A stretch of 64,000 nt of DNA from Verrucomicrobiota bacterium (lineage in GTDB: Bacteria; Chlamydiota; Chlamydiia; Chlamydiales; SM23-39), in NCBI GenBank assembly GCA_018239895.1, contig JAFEGL010000064.1, positions 1-64,000 of the forward strand, in the 5' to 3' direction. Under the pieces are notes generated by a model. It worked only from the letters and a program-made list of their open reading frames with translations. It made no database searches and had not been told where the DNA came from. Position numbers and translations under genes: made by a program. This document shows, in pieces, positions 53,878-63,728 of this stretch (positions are counted from its first letter, which is position 1; every line of letters starts with the position of its first letter).

Positions 53878-55260
53878 ATGAAGAGGAGCAGTCTCGCAGT
53901 AGACGACTCACGAGAAAATATGATCAGGAAATTCAAGTTCACCAATTACGCACTTTTCTCCTCTCTTGTTGCCTCTATGTCGGGACTCCTATTCGGATAC
54001 AACACGGCGGTCATTTCTGGCGCGCTCCTTTTCATGACGCCCGATTTTGATTTGACCCTTTTTCAAGAGGGAGTTGTCGCATCGACGATTCTCATCGGCG
54101 CTCTAATTGGCGCTGCGATGGCAGGTTTTTTAGCCGATCAACTTGGGCGGAAGAAAACCCTTTCGATCACAGCCATACTCTATTTCATCGGCATCTTTTT
54201 CATGACCGATGCCGGAACTCTCGGAATCCTTTTATTTGGCCGCCTGATCGCAGGTTTCGGAGTTGGGATCGGCTCCGTCACTGCGCCCCTCTACATCGCA
54301 GAGATGGCCCCATCGGAAAAAAGAGGGCGTTATGTCTCCTTGAACCAGCTGATGATCACAATTGGAGTCCTTTTAGCCTTCATCGTCTGTTTCCTCTACT
54401 CGGAAAAGCAAGAGTGGCGCGAGATGTTCGCCTTTGGATTTCTCCCACTAGCTCTTCTCCTCCTTGGCCTCTTTTTTATTCCTGAGACTCCCTCTTGGCT
54501 GATCAGCCAAGGCAAAAAAGAGAAGGCAGAGACGATCCTTCATTACCTCCGGATCGCCCACCCGAACCAACATCTCGTCGAAGTAGAAAAAGCTGAAGAT
54601 ACACCTGAATCAAAAAATTGGCATGCACTCTTCAAGCCTGAAATGAGAAAGCCGCTTATTGTCGGAATCGGCCTCAGCCTATTCCAACAAATCACAGGGA
54701 TCAATGCGATTACCTACTTCTCTTCGCAGATTTTCCAAATGGCCGGATTTAAGAGCGTCGAGATGGCGACCTTTGCTAGTTTGCTCCTCGGCGTCGTCAA
54801 CGTCTCGATGACTATCATTGCTCTTTGGCTCATGGACAAACTGGGTCGGCGCGTTCTCTTGATCGCCGGCTTAGTCGGCATGATCATTACTCTCGGCTTT
54901 TTAGGATTTTCTTTCATGGATCCGACCCGCGACGCCGGGATTTTAGCTGCCCTGATGGTCTTTTGCTACGTCGGGTCGTTTGCAGTGAGCTTAGGGCCGA
55001 TCGTCTGGCTGATGATCTCAGAAATTTATCCCCTCGGAATCCGTGGGCGAGCCATTGGCCTTGCCACCTTCCTCAACTGGAGCGCAAACTACATTGTCTC
55101 TCTTTTTTTCCTTTCGGTCGTCCAAGCAATAGGTCCCGCTATCGCATTTTGGATCTTTATGCTAATTTCCTTGATCGGACTTCGGTTCGTATGGAAAATG
55201 GTTCCAGAAACAAAAGGGAAAACCCTTGAAGAAATCCAACTAGCGTGGAAAAAAACATGA
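53878..55260 (+). CDS. MFS sugar transporter (sugar porter family)
   Basis: A 460-residue MFS protein with twelve membrane helices and sugar-porter signatures: [17 protein letters not shown] (near TM1), [20 protein letters not shown] at the TM6 loop, [13 protein letters not shown] in TM7 and [10 protein letters not shown] at the C-terminus. An in-frame ATG at 53920 would remove 14 residues and is also possible; neither has a strong RBS. Hexose or pentose substrate unknown. The class I aldolase gene starts inside its stop (ATGA), linking uptake and glycolysis. Confidence 0.93.
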   Translation: MKRSSLAVDDSRENMIRKFKFTNYALFSSLVASMSGLLFGYNTAVISGALLFMTPDFDLTLFQEGVVASTILIGALIGAAMAGFLADQLGRKKTLSITAILYFIGIFFMTDAGTLGILLFGRLIAGFGVGIGSVTAPLYIAEMAPSEKRGRYVSLNQLMITIGVLLAFIVCFLYSEKQEWREMFAFGFLPLALLLLGLFFIPETPSWLISQGKKEKAETILHYLRIAHPNQHLVEVEKAEDTPESKNWHALFKPEMRKPLIVGIGLSLFQQITGINAITYFSSQIFQMAGFKSVEMATFASLLLGVVNVSMTIIALWLMDKLGRRVLLIAGLVGMIITLGFLGFSFMDPTRDAGILAALMVFCYVGSFAVSLGPIVWLMISEIYPLGIRGRAIGLATFLNWSANYIVSLFFLSVVQAIGPAIAFWIFMLISLIGLRFVWKMVPETKGKTLEEIQLAWKKT

Positions 55261-56312
55261 ACTATTCGGCAATAGAACAACTCCTCGGCCCAGATGCTGA
55301 AAAACTTCTCAAGCACACCTGCAATACGGTCCAAAAATCGCATCTCCACTTGCCGGGACCCGACTGGGTCGATCGGATCTTCGGTCCCTCAGACCGGAAC
55401 ATCCGCGTCCTTCGAAGTCTTCAAGCCCTTTTTGGCCATGGACGCTTAGGGAACACCGGATACCTTTCTCTTCTTCCCGTCGACCAAGGGATCGAGCATA
55501 CAGCCGGCGCCTCTTTCGGCCCGAATCCCGAGTACTTTGACCCAGAAAATATCATCCGACTAGCGATCGAAGGGGGATGCAACGGCGTTGCAACCACGAT
55601 GGGCGTTTTGGCCTCCGTGGCGCGGAAGTACGCCCACAAAATTCCTCTCATCATGAAGTTCAACCACAGCGAAATGCTCTCCTATCCGAACACCTACGAT
55701 CAGACCTTCTACGGATCGGTGAAGCAAGCCTACGAGATGGGATGCGTAGCTGTCGGTGCGACGATCTACTTCGGCGCGCCCGAAAGCCGCCGCCAAATTT
55801 GGGAAGTCAGCCAAGCCTTTGAGCTCGCCCACGAACTCGGAATGGCGACAATTCTCTGGTGCTACCTGCGCAACAACGCCTTCAAAACAGCCGACAAAGA
55901 CTACCACGAAGCGGCCGATCTCACGGGCCAGGCGAACCACATGGGTTCTACGATCAAAGCCGACATCGTGAAACAAAAACTTCCCCTCAACAACGGCGGC
56001 TTCAAGGCGCTCAAGTTCGGCAAGACCTCGGAGCAGATGTATTCTACCCTCTGCAGCGACCACCCGATCGACCTGACCCGCTACCAAGTCGTCAACTCCT
56101 ACATGGGGCGAGTCGGCCTCATCAATTCAGGCGGCCCCTCTGGCAAGAACGATCTCGCCGAGGCAGCCACGACGGCCGTTACCAACAAGAGAGCCGGCGG
56201 CATGGGCCTGATCACAGGCCGAAAAGCCTTCCAAAAGCCGATGAAGGATGGGGTCCAAATCCTCCACACTGTCCAAGATGTTTATCTTTGCAAAGAGATA
56301 ACAGTGGCTTAA
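55257..56312 (+). CDS. fbaB: Class I fructose-bisphosphate aldolase (DhnA/FbaB type)
   Basis: A 351-residue aldolase of the archaeal/DhnA type, acting on fructose-1,6-bisphosphate in glycolysis/gluconeogenesis. [11 protein letters not shown] and FNHSEM, and a TIM-barrel layout, match the family, which chlamydiae use (CT215). I take the ATG at 55257, which overlaps the transporter stop; a GTG at 55245 would add four residues. Confidence 0.93.
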   Translation: MNYSAIEQLLGPDAEKLLKHTCNTVQKSHLHLPGPDWVDRIFGPSDRNIRVLRSLQALFGHGRLGNTGYLSLLPVDQGIEHTAGASFGPNPEYFDPENIIRLAIEGGCNGVATTMGVLASVARKYAHKIPLIMKFNHSEMLSYPNTYDQTFYGSVKQAYEMGCVAVGATIYFGAPESRRQIWEVSQAFELAHELGMATILWCYLRNNAFKTADKDYHEAADLTGQANHMGSTIKADIVKQKLPLNNGGFKALKFGKTSEQMYSTLCSDHPIDLTRYQVVNSYMGRVGLINSGGPSGKNDLAEAATTAVTNKRAGGMGLITGRKAFQKPMKDGVQILHTVQDVYLCKEITVA

Positions 56313-56430
56313 GAGGTTCTGCCGATTTATCGTCTCTTTTTTGTAAATTCTTTATTTTAAGTTTTATTGTTTACTTAAATTTTTTATTTGCTTAAAATTG
56401 TTGTTGTTAAAAAGAACACGGTTTTATTCA

Positions 56431-57717
56431 ATGAGTACTTTAGGAATTTCATCTTTAAGAAATAACTCGAGCCAGTCAGTTAATGGTCCAATTCCTGGAT
56501 TTATGGATCTTCCGGTTGGCCTCCCAGGGATAATTTTTGCTTACGCTGACCGCCCTGAACTATTGGATCCTGAAGTGGCTGCTGGGATCTCTCAATCTTT
56601 AGTCGACGCGATTGCCAATACGAAGTCAGAACTATTCAATACCTTTAAAGATCGACCAAACAGTTTAATAGGCCGGGTGATCCGAGAAACGGACTTGCAG
56701 AACATAAACGGGCTGGAAAACAAATGGGATCGAATCAGGAAAATCGTTTGCGATAAACTTTTAGACAGCCGCAGATATATTGCAAGAGAGCAATGGGATG
56801 GAATTTTGCAAGGGAACGAAGTTTTTGATCTTTCTACTCTGCGCCTAGAAGAATTAAACTCTTTAATTTCTCCTGTAAAAGATAATATTTTGGTCCGGTT
56901 TGTTAGGCAGATAGCTCCGTACATATTTGGGCTTGATACATTTCTAGGAGATCTCGAAATAACGCATAACGGCGATTCTCATCGAATAGCGGAAGGTTTG
57001 AGAAATTGGCTGAAAGTAAAGGAGAATCAAATTTTATTTGATCAAATAGAAGTTGATATTGGTAATATAGAAATTCCACCTGAAGCGTCTCTTTTGAACA
57101 ATCCCCGTTTATTATTGGACTGTCTAGGTAATTCTATTCAACACGGAAATATAGATGCGGTTAAAGAAATTTTTCGGAAAAGAAATTTAAATGATATTTT
57201 CAGTGAATTTAACTTTGGACACGGCATCGAGGGAATTTCAGCTATTCAGTCTATTGTTTTCGAATCCATCTATCAACTATTAAGATCCGATAACATAATG
57301 GAAGTGTTTCGAGGTCTCATGCAATTGCCGAATTTTCGAGACATACATCCTGAAACTTTTGCAATATTTATGCAAGAGTTGCCCTTTACTCAAAATGATC
57401 AAGTAATATCTCTTTTCAAGGAGCTGATCACTGCTTTTCCCGAGCAAAGCAGGAATTATGAAATAGACTTCGATCTAATATTTTCCGCCGCTGTCGAAGC
57501 TGCCGTGAGAGGAAACTGGGATTCTCTAAGAGCATTGATCGATTTTCGACCCATGGCAATGACTTCAGAAAGACCGTACTACAAAGGGCCGGGGCACACG
57601 GTAGCTCTCAATATTACTGGTATTCAAAAATTGGCTCGGCAAGCAGGGCAATATGACATTGTTGAAAAACTTCTGAAGATTGAGTCTGAGTTTAGAGATT
57701 TAGAAATAGAGGAATAA
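56431..57717 (+). CDS. Unknown protein, possible F-box-like and ankyrin-like effector
   Basis: A 428-residue protein from the ATG at 56431 (a start at 56398 would add 11 residues). The N-terminus FMDLPVGLPGIIFAYADRPELLD reads like an F-box start (LPxELLxxIFxYLD), and the C-terminal half contains blocks such as LGNSIQHGNIDAVKEIF, AAVRGNWDSLRALI and RQAGQYDIVEKLLK that resemble ankyrin helices. Both are weak, by-eye calls. F-box plus ankyrin effectors are known in intracellular bacteria, which makes a host-directed role plausible but not shown. AT-rich coding, no signal peptide. Confidence 0.6.
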   Translation: MSTLGISSLRNNSSQSVNGPIPGFMDLPVGLPGIIFAYADRPELLDPEVAAGISQSLVDAIANTKSELFNTFKDRPNSLIGRVIRETDLQNINGLENKWDRIRKIVCDKLLDSRRYIAREQWDGILQGNEVFDLSTLRLEELNSLISPVKDNILVRFVRQIAPYIFGLDTFLGDLEITHNGDSHRIAEGLRNWLKVKENQILFDQIEVDIGNIEIPPEASLLNNPRLLLDCLGNSIQHGNIDAVKEIFRKRNLNDIFSEFNFGHGIEGISAIQSIVFESIYQLLRSDNIMEVFRGLMQLPNFRDIHPETFAIFMQELPFTQNDQVISLFKELITAFPEQSRNYEIDFDLIFSAAVEAAVRGNWDSLRALIDFRPMAMTSERPYYKGPGHTVALNITGIQKLARQAGQYDIVEKLLKIESEFRDLEIEE

Positions 57718-57882
57718 CCCTTTTAATAAGCTGCTAACACTCTCACAGCTCAGTTCTCATACGCAAAAAAAGAACGGGATAGGCATGATGATGAATTATC
57801 CTGCTTTCATTTTTAATAAAACTTCGTTGCATTTTTCATAGCCTCTCCTATAAACTTTCCGCTTCAAATAACGGGAGGCGTT

Positions 57883-58233
57883 ATGTCTGCAGCATATCTA
57901 CCAGTATCCTTGTCATTGGCTATGGAAGGGGATTCATTTAGAGTCAACGTTGCGTCGAGACCAGCGACTGATCTAGATAATATCCATCCCTTTGCGAAAG
58001 AGGCAATCGTTTGCAAGACGCGGGCGACAGTTCTGGCTCTTTTAGAAAAGCTTCAAAAAGACAATGGAGCCATGAGCACCATGGCGTTTTGGCATACTCA
58101 TAACAAAGAATACGATGGGCATTGGGATGTCAAGGGGGGCGCTCACATGTGCGCGATCGATAACATGATTGCTTTTGTGAAGTTGAGAGACGCAGCCCCT
58201 GCAAGAATAGAAAAACCCTGCACCGTTATGTGA
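57883..58233 (+). CDS. Small unknown protein, tandem pair (first)
   Basis: A 116-residue soluble protein. Matching blocks with the next gene are YLPVSLSLAMEGD, HPFAKEAIVCKTRATVLALLEKLQ, and ...AIDNMIAFVKLRDA, with His and Cys residues conserved in the middle (CKT, WHTHNKEYDGHWD). GGGAGG lies just before the ATG. It has no known domain. The second copy begins nine bases after the stop. Confidence 0.65.
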   Translation: MSAAYLPVSLSLAMEGDSFRVNVASRPATDLDNIHPFAKEAIVCKTRATVLALLEKLQKDNGAMSTMAFWHTHNKEYDGHWDVKGGAHMCAIDNMIAFVKLRDAAPARIEKPCTVM

Positions 58234-58241
58234 GGTAGATT

Positions 58242-58601
58242 ATGTCTGCTCTTTATTTGCCTGTATGCGCGATTCTTGCCCCTGAGGGAAATTTTTTTAC
58301 CCTCCAGGTATCTGATAAGGGAATTGTTAGAAATTTAACGGAGCAAGATTCAGTCCATCCGATCGTAAAAGAGGCTCTTGTTTGCAAAACAAGAGCTGCT
58401 GTCCTCTCTTTTCTTGAGAAGGTTCAAGCGAACCAAAACAATATTAACGGTCTTGTTTTGTGGCACTGGAACCATGAAAAATACAAATGTCACAAGAGTC
58501 TGTTAGGGAGTGTACATTTGTGTCCGATTGGCAAAATGATCACTTTTGTGAAGCTGAGGGAAGCCGTCTTTGTGGTTGAAGAAGCCAACAGGACTCAATG
58601 A
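58242..58601 (+). CDS. Small unknown protein, tandem pair (second)
   Basis: A 119-residue paralogue of the preceding gene: YLPVCAILAPEGN, HPIVKEALVCKTRAAVLSFLEKVQ and CPIGKMITFVKLREA align with it, as does the Trp/His core. The two arose by duplication. A bidirectional hairpin terminates the pair. Function unknown. Confidence 0.65.
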   Translation: MSALYLPVCAILAPEGNFFTLQVSDKGIVRNLTEQDSVHPIVKEALVCKTRAAVLSFLEKVQANQNNINGLVLWHWNHEKYKCHKSLLGSVHLCPIGKMITFVKLREAVFVVEEANRTQ

Positions 58602-58624
58602 GGCGGAAAAGCTCCGCACTTCCA

Positions 58625-58673
58625 AAGAAAATTAACCACCCGCAAACTTTGTTTGCGGGTGGTTAATTTTCTT
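58625..58673. terminator. Perfect 23-bp hairpin between convergent genes
   Basis: AAGAAAATTAACCACCCGCA (58625) with its exact complement (to 58673) forms a 23-bp stem around a TTT loop. Flanking A and T tracts let it work as a rho-independent terminator in both directions. Its right arm includes the last bases of the convergent gene. Confidence 0.85.
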
Positions 58674-60036
58674 ATCGTTCCCAGGGGAAGGGGCGCTTGG
58701 CGGGAGGGACTTCGGGATCGTTCTTCAGCTGGGCTGCGGCGCTAAAGACTTTGCCGATGATTTTGCCCGCTTTGGGAAGCGGGAGATTCTGCGCCGCTGC
58801 CATTGCGGCGATCTGGGCTGCGGCGGGGCCGCTTTGCAGCTCGGGATTCTTTGTCGTGCCTCGGATAGGGATTTTCAGCACGTAGTCAGGATTGAATCCC
58901 TGGATGCCAAAAGAGTTGGAGAGGGTATCAGCTGGGAGCCCTAAGTACATGTCGAGCTGGTCGGTGTTCATGTTGATCCGTCCCCAGGTGCAGACATGGA
59001 CCGAGTCGCCAAGAAGGGCATCGAGCCTGCCTGAGTCGATCACTCCGTTTTTGATTTGGAAGTCGACGGGGGTGAACCAGGCGTTCATTTCCCGGTTGTC
59101 TCTAAAACGGCTGTTTTGGAGAAGAGACATGATAGATTGGAGGGTGGAGCCGTTTTGAACCCGGACCCTCCCCATGTCGAGGGTCGCTTGGCCGACAGAG
59201 AGGTTTTTCCATTCAAAGCGTGCGTAGGGAAACGAAAATTGGTCGGGCTGGACTCGCAGTTGGATTGGATCTCTCGCTTGCGCGCCAGTGAGGAAAAGGG
59301 GATTGACGTCTTTTAAAAGGGCCGCGCTTAGAGCTGAGCTGAGCCTAAGAGAGAGGGTGAGAGGCTGACGGAGTGTCAGGTTTTTGCCGTCGAAGTCCCC
59401 ATGGATGTCCGATTTTCCGTTCGGAGAAGTGAAGGAGAGATCGAGAGAGCCAGCTCTTTGCTTCGAGGTGATCGATCCCTGGGCGCTAAACGTCGGGCCG
59501 AAGGCTTCGACAAGGAGCCCTTTTGCATCGGCGAGCTGGTCGACAATCAGGGTCGGCATCGAGGTGACATTCCCTTCTAAAGAGAAGTCGGAAGGGAGTT
59601 TCTCGGCGGTCCCTTGGATCTGGAACGACCCGATGGTGTTCCCTTGCCGGGTTCTGCCGATGGCGGTAAATTCGGTTCCTTGGATGGTCGCCTGGACATT
59701 TTCTATTTGGGCTTGAGAAAGGGTGTGAAATGAAAAGTTCCCGCCGGTTAGAACGAACTCACCCTGGAGTTTTGAGAGTTTCCAAAGAGGGGACTGTGTA
59801 GATAAGCTCTCCCAAGAGCCATCGATTTTAGGGCCCTGGAACTTGACCCCTTCAAATTTTTGAGGCCCCATCCAAGAGAGTTGGAGCGATGCCATCTCGA
59901 TCTTGGCCCCTGTCTTCTTTTCGGCAAACTTGATGAAAAGCCATCTTCCATTCGGGGTCGAGGCGATAAAGGGGAATAGGAAAATAAAGGCCGCCAAGAT
60001 AACGAGAAGGGCGATCAGCCAAAACCAACGTCTCAT
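58672..60036 (-). CDS. AsmA-like/DUF748-type envelope protein
   Basis: A 454-residue protein with an N-terminal membrane anchor (about 4-25), then a long beta-rich periplasmic part with repeats such as NVTSMPTLIVDQL, and a C-terminal region like that of AsmA family (FNPDYVLKIPIRGTTKNPELQ). AsmA-like proteins move lipids between membranes. It is third in the glmS-nudix-asmA-like operon with 4-nt overlaps. Assignment by eye. Confidence 0.6.
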   Translation of the reverse strand: MRRWFWLIALLVILAAFIFLFPFIASTPNGRWLFIKFAEKKTGAKIEMASLQLSWMGPQKFEGVKFQGPKIDGSWESLSTQSPLWKLSKLQGEFVLTGGNFSFHTLSQAQIENVQATIQGTEFTAIGRTRQGNTIGSFQIQGTAEKLPSDFSLEGNVTSMPTLIVDQLADAKGLLVEAFGPTFSAQGSITSKQRAGSLDLSFTSPNGKSDIHGDFDGKNLTLRQPLTLSLRLSSALSAALLKDVNPLFLTGAQARDPIQLRVQPDQFSFPYARFEWKNLSVGQATLDMGRVRVQNGSTLQSIMSLLQNSRFRDNREMNAWFTPVDFQIKNGVIDSGRLDALLGDSVHVCTWGRINMNTDQLDMYLGLPADTLSNSFGIQGFNPDYVLKIPIRGTTKNPELQSGPAAAQIAAMAAAQNLPLPKAGKIIGKVFSAAAQLKNDPEVPPAKRPFPWER

Positions 60037-60587
60037 GATTTGTTCAATAACGCGTAGCGGAGAATCCCCGCAACGGTTTTCGCATCCCGCAATTGATTTT
60101 GCCGGATCATGTCGAGGGCTTCTTCGATCGGAACGAAGGCGAGCTCGATCGACTCGTCGTCATCGGGGGGGAGCTGAGAGGGGAAGAGATCTTCAGCCAG
60201 GAAGAGGTAGAGGAACTCGCTGCAAAAGCCAGGGGCGGTATAAAATCCGCCGAGCGGGACGATTTTTTTAGCTTTGAAGCCGATCTCTTCCTGCAGCTCT
60301 CTCTGGGCGCAGACGATCGGCTCTTCCCCCGCCTCTAATGTCCCCGCGGGGAGCTCGTAGAGGATCTCTTTTGCGGCTCGGCGCCATTGCCGGACGAGGA
60401 TGATCCTCCCTTCCGAATCGACCGGGATGATGGTGACAGCTCCCGGATGTTCGACAATCTCGGCAATTTTCGGCCTCTCTCCAAATTGATAGGTGTCGAG
60501 ACGGAGGTTGATGATCCGCCCTTTGTAAGCTTGGCGGCTATCGGCGAGGGATCGGTTTTCAAGATCGCGCTGTTCTTCAGGGCTCAT
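60033..60587 (-). CDS. NUDIX hydrolase (ADP-ribose pyrophosphatase type)
   Basis: A 184-residue hydrolase. The Nudix box GX5EX7REX2EEXG is complete at G82-G103 (GTLEAGEE...RELQEEIG). The N-terminal strand layout (AITIIPVD, RQWR) fits ADP-ribose pyrophosphatases, but other nucleoside-diphosphate substrates are possible. Overlaps glmS and the AsmA-like gene by 4 nt each. Confidence 0.9.
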   Translation of the reverse strand: MSPEEQRDLENRSLADSRQAYKGRIINLRLDTYQFGERPKIAEIVEHPGAVTIIPVDSEGRIILVRQWRRAAKEILYELPAGTLEAGEEPIVCAQRELQEEIGFKAKKIVPLGGFYTAPGFCSEFLYLFLAEDLFPSQLPPDDDESIELAFVPIEEALDMIRQNQLRDAKTVAGILRYALLNKS

Positions 60588-62398
60588 TCGACGGTCACCG
60601 ATTTGGCTAAGTTTCTGGGTTGGTCGATGTCGCAGCCCCGCTCTTTGGCTATATAATAGGCCAAGAGCTGGCCGGCAACGGTCGAGGCGAAGGGGGCCAA
60701 TTCGTCAATGGTCGGCGGAAGCCAGAAGATATCGTCGGCGACTGAAGAGACTGCTTCGAAAGAGGCGGGAGCAAAGGCCAAGATGGGGCCTCCGCGCGCT
60801 TTCACCTCCATGAGGTTGCTGAGGATCTTCTCTTGCGTTTTGATGTTGGCGCAAAAAGCGACAACGGGGAAATCGGGGTTGATCAGGGCCAGCGGGCCGT
60901 GCTTCAGTTCGCCGGCTGGGTATCCGTTGGCATTGACGTAGGAGATCTCTTTCAGTTTTAAAGCTGCCTCTTGAGCCGCTCTGAACATATATCTTCTCCC
61001 CATGAAGAAGAAGTTCTCGTAGGAGGCATATTTTTTGGCGAGTTTTTGCAAGGCTGGGGCCTGTTCGAGGATCTGCTGAATGTGGCCCGGTATTTTCTTG
61101 AGTTCTGCCAAATAGGCCTCAGCTTGACCTTGAGAAAGACAGCCGCGGACGTGGGCCAAATGAAGAGCCAGCAGGTTGAGTATGGTGAGCTGAGAAGAGA
61201 ACGCTTTGGTCGAGCAGACGCTCACTTCGGGGCCCGCTTTGAGGAAAATACAGCCGTCGGCCTCTCGGGTCAACGTCGAGTTGGCGACATTGCAGATCCC
61301 TAAAATTTTGCATCCCTGTTTCTTCGCCTCTCGCAAAGCGGCCAATGTGTCGGCCGTCTCGCCCGATTGGCTGATGCCAATCACGAGAGTCTCGGGGCCG
61401 AGGATCGGGTCGCGGTAGCGAGCCTCCGAGGCAATGTCGCAGCTCGATGGGATCCGGACGAGATCTTCAAAGTACATCGATCCGATGCTTCCGGCGTGGG
61501 CCGAGGTGCCGCAGGCCAAAATCCAGATGTTTTTGAATTTCTTCAGCTCCTCTTGCGTGAATCCAAAACGCTCGAAATCGGCGCTGAACCGGCCCAGCAT
61601 CGCCTTTTGGACGGTGGCGGGCTGTTCGTAGATCTCCTTGAGCATGTAGTGTTCGAACCCCTCTTTCGATGGGGCTTTATACTCGCTCTCAAGCCGCTCC
61701 ACTTTTTTGGAGATCCGTTGGAATTTTTGGTCGTAGACTTCGACTGAACCTTTTTGCACTTTAGCAATCTCGTCATTGTGCAGAAAAAAGACGTTCAACC
61801 CATTACCTAAAAAAGCATTCGGGTCGGAGGAGACGAGAGCTTCGGTTTTTTGGTCGTCGATTCCGACGGCCAAGGGGCTCTCCCTTGCGGCCGCCACAAT
61901 CTGGTTCGGATGATCTTTGTGGATGAGGGCGATTGCGAAGGCTCCCTTGAGGAGAGGAAGTGTCTGGTGGACCGCCTGGCAGAGATCCCCTTTATAAAGT
62001 GAGGCGATTAGCTGAACGATCACTTCGGTGTCGGTCTCCGAGACGAACGGGACCCCCCGTTTTTTCAGCTCTTCGCGGAGCGCGTCATAATTCTCGATGA
62101 TCCCGTTGTGGACTAAAGCGATCGAATTTGTCGAGTCGAAGTGGGGGTGGGCGTTTTCATGAGAGACTTTGCCATGCGTGGCCCAACGGGTGTGGCCGAT
62201 GGCAAGATCGAGTCCTTTCAGTTTGATTTTCTTTTTCAGCTGGGAGATTTTGCCAGCCTCTTTGCACGAGGCGAGAGTTCCGTTTGAAATGCCGGCGATC
62301 CCTGTTGAGTCATAGCCGCGGTATTCCAGCTGTTCTAAGCCGGCGATGCAAGTTTGCAGAGGGTCCTTTTTGCCAATGTATCCAAATATTCCGCACAT
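60584..62398 (-). CDS. glmS: Glucosamine-6-phosphate synthase
   Basis: A 604-residue enzyme that makes glucosamine-6-phosphate from fructose-6-phosphate and glutamine, the entry to amino-sugar synthesis. Nucleophile C2 (MCGIFGYIG) starts the glutaminase domain (1-240); two SIS isomerase domains follow (about 280-430, 450-600), and the C-terminal LAKSVTVE decapeptide-type tail is intact. First gene of its operon. Confidence 0.97.
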   Translation of the reverse strand: MCGIFGYIGKKDPLQTCIAGLEQLEYRGYDSTGIAGISNGTLASCKEAGKISQLKKKIKLKGLDLAIGHTRWATHGKVSHENAHPHFDSTNSIALVHNGIIENYDALREELKKRGVPFVSETDTEVIVQLIASLYKGDLCQAVHQTLPLLKGAFAIALIHKDHPNQIVAAARESPLAVGIDDQKTEALVSSDPNAFLGNGLNVFFLHNDEIAKVQKGSVEVYDQKFQRISKKVERLESEYKAPSKEGFEHYMLKEIYEQPATVQKAMLGRFSADFERFGFTQEELKKFKNIWILACGTSAHAGSIGSMYFEDLVRIPSSCDIASEARYRDPILGPETLVIGISQSGETADTLAALREAKKQGCKILGICNVANSTLTREADGCIFLKAGPEVSVCSTKAFSSQLTILNLLALHLAHVRGCLSQGQAEAYLAELKKIPGHIQQILEQAPALQKLAKKYASYENFFFMGRRYMFRAAQEAALKLKEISYVNANGYPAGELKHGPLALINPDFPVVAFCANIKTQEKILSNLMEVKARGGPILAFAPASFEAVSSVADDIFWLPPTIDELAPFASTVAGQLLAYYIAKERGCDIDQPRNLAKSVTVE

Positions 62399-62442
62399 AG
62401 TATTACCAGTTTTTTAGACAAAGATACTTTATCGGCTTTTTT

Positions 62443-63216
62443 TTACAAATTTTTAACACAAAGCAAAGCTAAGAAAAGGGGAAATTCTTTTCGTGCTCTA
62501 TCCTCCATTCTAGCGCGGCCCCCTTCGCTCTTCTTATCGGAGCACCACTCTTCCAGCGCGCTCACGGAGAATCCCGCTGCGGCTAGCCAGCTCATGTAAT
62601 CGGTGAGCGAGTGGTGGAACGAATAGGTCGTGCTCGATTGCTCCCCTTTTCCGGGATTCATCTGGATCGGGATTTTCATCGGGCTCATGTAGGTATTGAG
62701 CCGTCGATATTGCAATTTGGCCGCCTCGTCGACGCCCCAGGCGCTTTGGCGCGGAATCCGGAAGCACGGATGATTGAGAACAAGGAGGAGCTTGCCCCCT
62801 TTCTTTAAATGGCGGCTTACACCCGCAATCGCCGCTTTGCCATCTTCCATGTTCTGAAGACAGAGGATAAAAGTAGCCCAATCGAAATCGGTCTTATCTA
62901 CCGGGAGCGGCTGAGTTGCATCGCCGACCAAAAAGTGTCTGTTCGGTTTTTGCGTCTGCTTTTTTGCGTTCTTGATGAGAGAGGCGGAGGCGTCGACGCC
63001 CCAATATTCGATGCCGTCGGGGATTTGTCTTTCCAGCACGCCTTGGCCGCACCCCACATCGAGCAGAGCGCCGGTCGACTTCGCCTTGATTTGGAGCAAG
63101 CGGAGCGTCGAAGGGAGGATCACCGACTGGTGATAGTAGTGCCCCTTTTCGCCGACGCAGCTGTTGTACCAGTTTTCGGCCGGCTCCCAAGATGTGGAAA
63201 TATTTTTCTTCGACAT
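62443..63216 (-). CDS. SAM-dependent methyltransferase, class I
   Basis: A 257-residue methyltransferase. SAM motif I is LLDVGCGQG (51-59), and GDATQPL plus DWATFILCLQNMED are the following motifs. The substrate is unknown; small-molecule targets are typical. It sits between glmS and an unknown gene, separated by a gap of 44 bp from glmS. Confidence 0.85.
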   Translation of the reverse strand: MSKKNISTSWEPAENWYNSCVGEKGHYYHQSVILPSTLRLLQIKAKSTGALLDVGCGQGVLERQIPDGIEYWGVDASASLIKNAKKQTQKPNRHFLVGDATQPLPVDKTDFDWATFILCLQNMEDGKAAIAGVSRHLKKGGKLLLVLNHPCFRIPRQSAWGVDEAAKLQYRRLNTYMSPMKIPIQMNPGKGEQSSTTYSFHHSLTDYMSWLAAAGFSVSALEEWCSDKKSEGGRARMEDRARKEFPLFLALLCVKNL

Positions 63217-63241
63217 GCTTTCTCTATTTTAAAAAGCCTGT

Positions 63242-63649
63242 CTAAAAATTCACAACTTGAAACTGATAATGATACGGATTTAGTGGGCGGACGCCCCGCT
63301 CTAGAACTTCTTGGCTATAGGCAAATCTGCCGATGAAAGCGTCGTAGATTAGGCAAATCAAATTGATGAAGGGGAGCATTTCGACAAGGCCGCGGCAGAT
63401 GTTGCCAAAGCCGTGCATCGCATAGCCGACATACTGTCTCGACTCTTCGAGCAATGCGGGGTTGTTTTTCGCCAGCCCCTGGAACCGCTTGATCGCGGCC
63501 AAAACGAATCCGACGACGAACATGATTTTGCCGATGGCGACCCGGATAGCGCCGCTGACCCAGGAGGCGTACGGGATCCAGCCCACTTTGTTCAAAATGT
63601 GTTCGACCTTGGCGCAGTTGTTGTCGAGGACTGCGAAATTGACTGTCAT
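63242..63649 (-). CDS. Small membrane-associated unknown
   Basis: A 135-residue protein from the ATG at 63649, where an RBS (GGAG) precedes it and the hydrophobic body opens; a longer open frame upstream is not convincing. It has hydrophobic segments (about 30-55 and 95-115) separated by charged helices (LLEESRQYVGY). No family recognised. It overlaps nothing and is divergent from the MgtE-like gene. Confidence 0.6.
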   Translation of the reverse strand: MTVNFAVLDNNCAKVEHILNKVGWIPYASWVSGAIRVAIGKIMFVVGFVLAAIKRFQGLAKNNPALLEESRQYVGYAMHGFGNICRGLVEMLPFINLICLIYDAFIGRFAYSQEVLERGVRPLNPYHYQFQVVNF

Positions 63650-63728
63650 CTCAAATTCTCCGAGGGAAAAAGTATAATCGAGGAGGGGACTTCTTGTCTT
63701 GTTCGTTTCAAGATGGTAAATTACGGGC

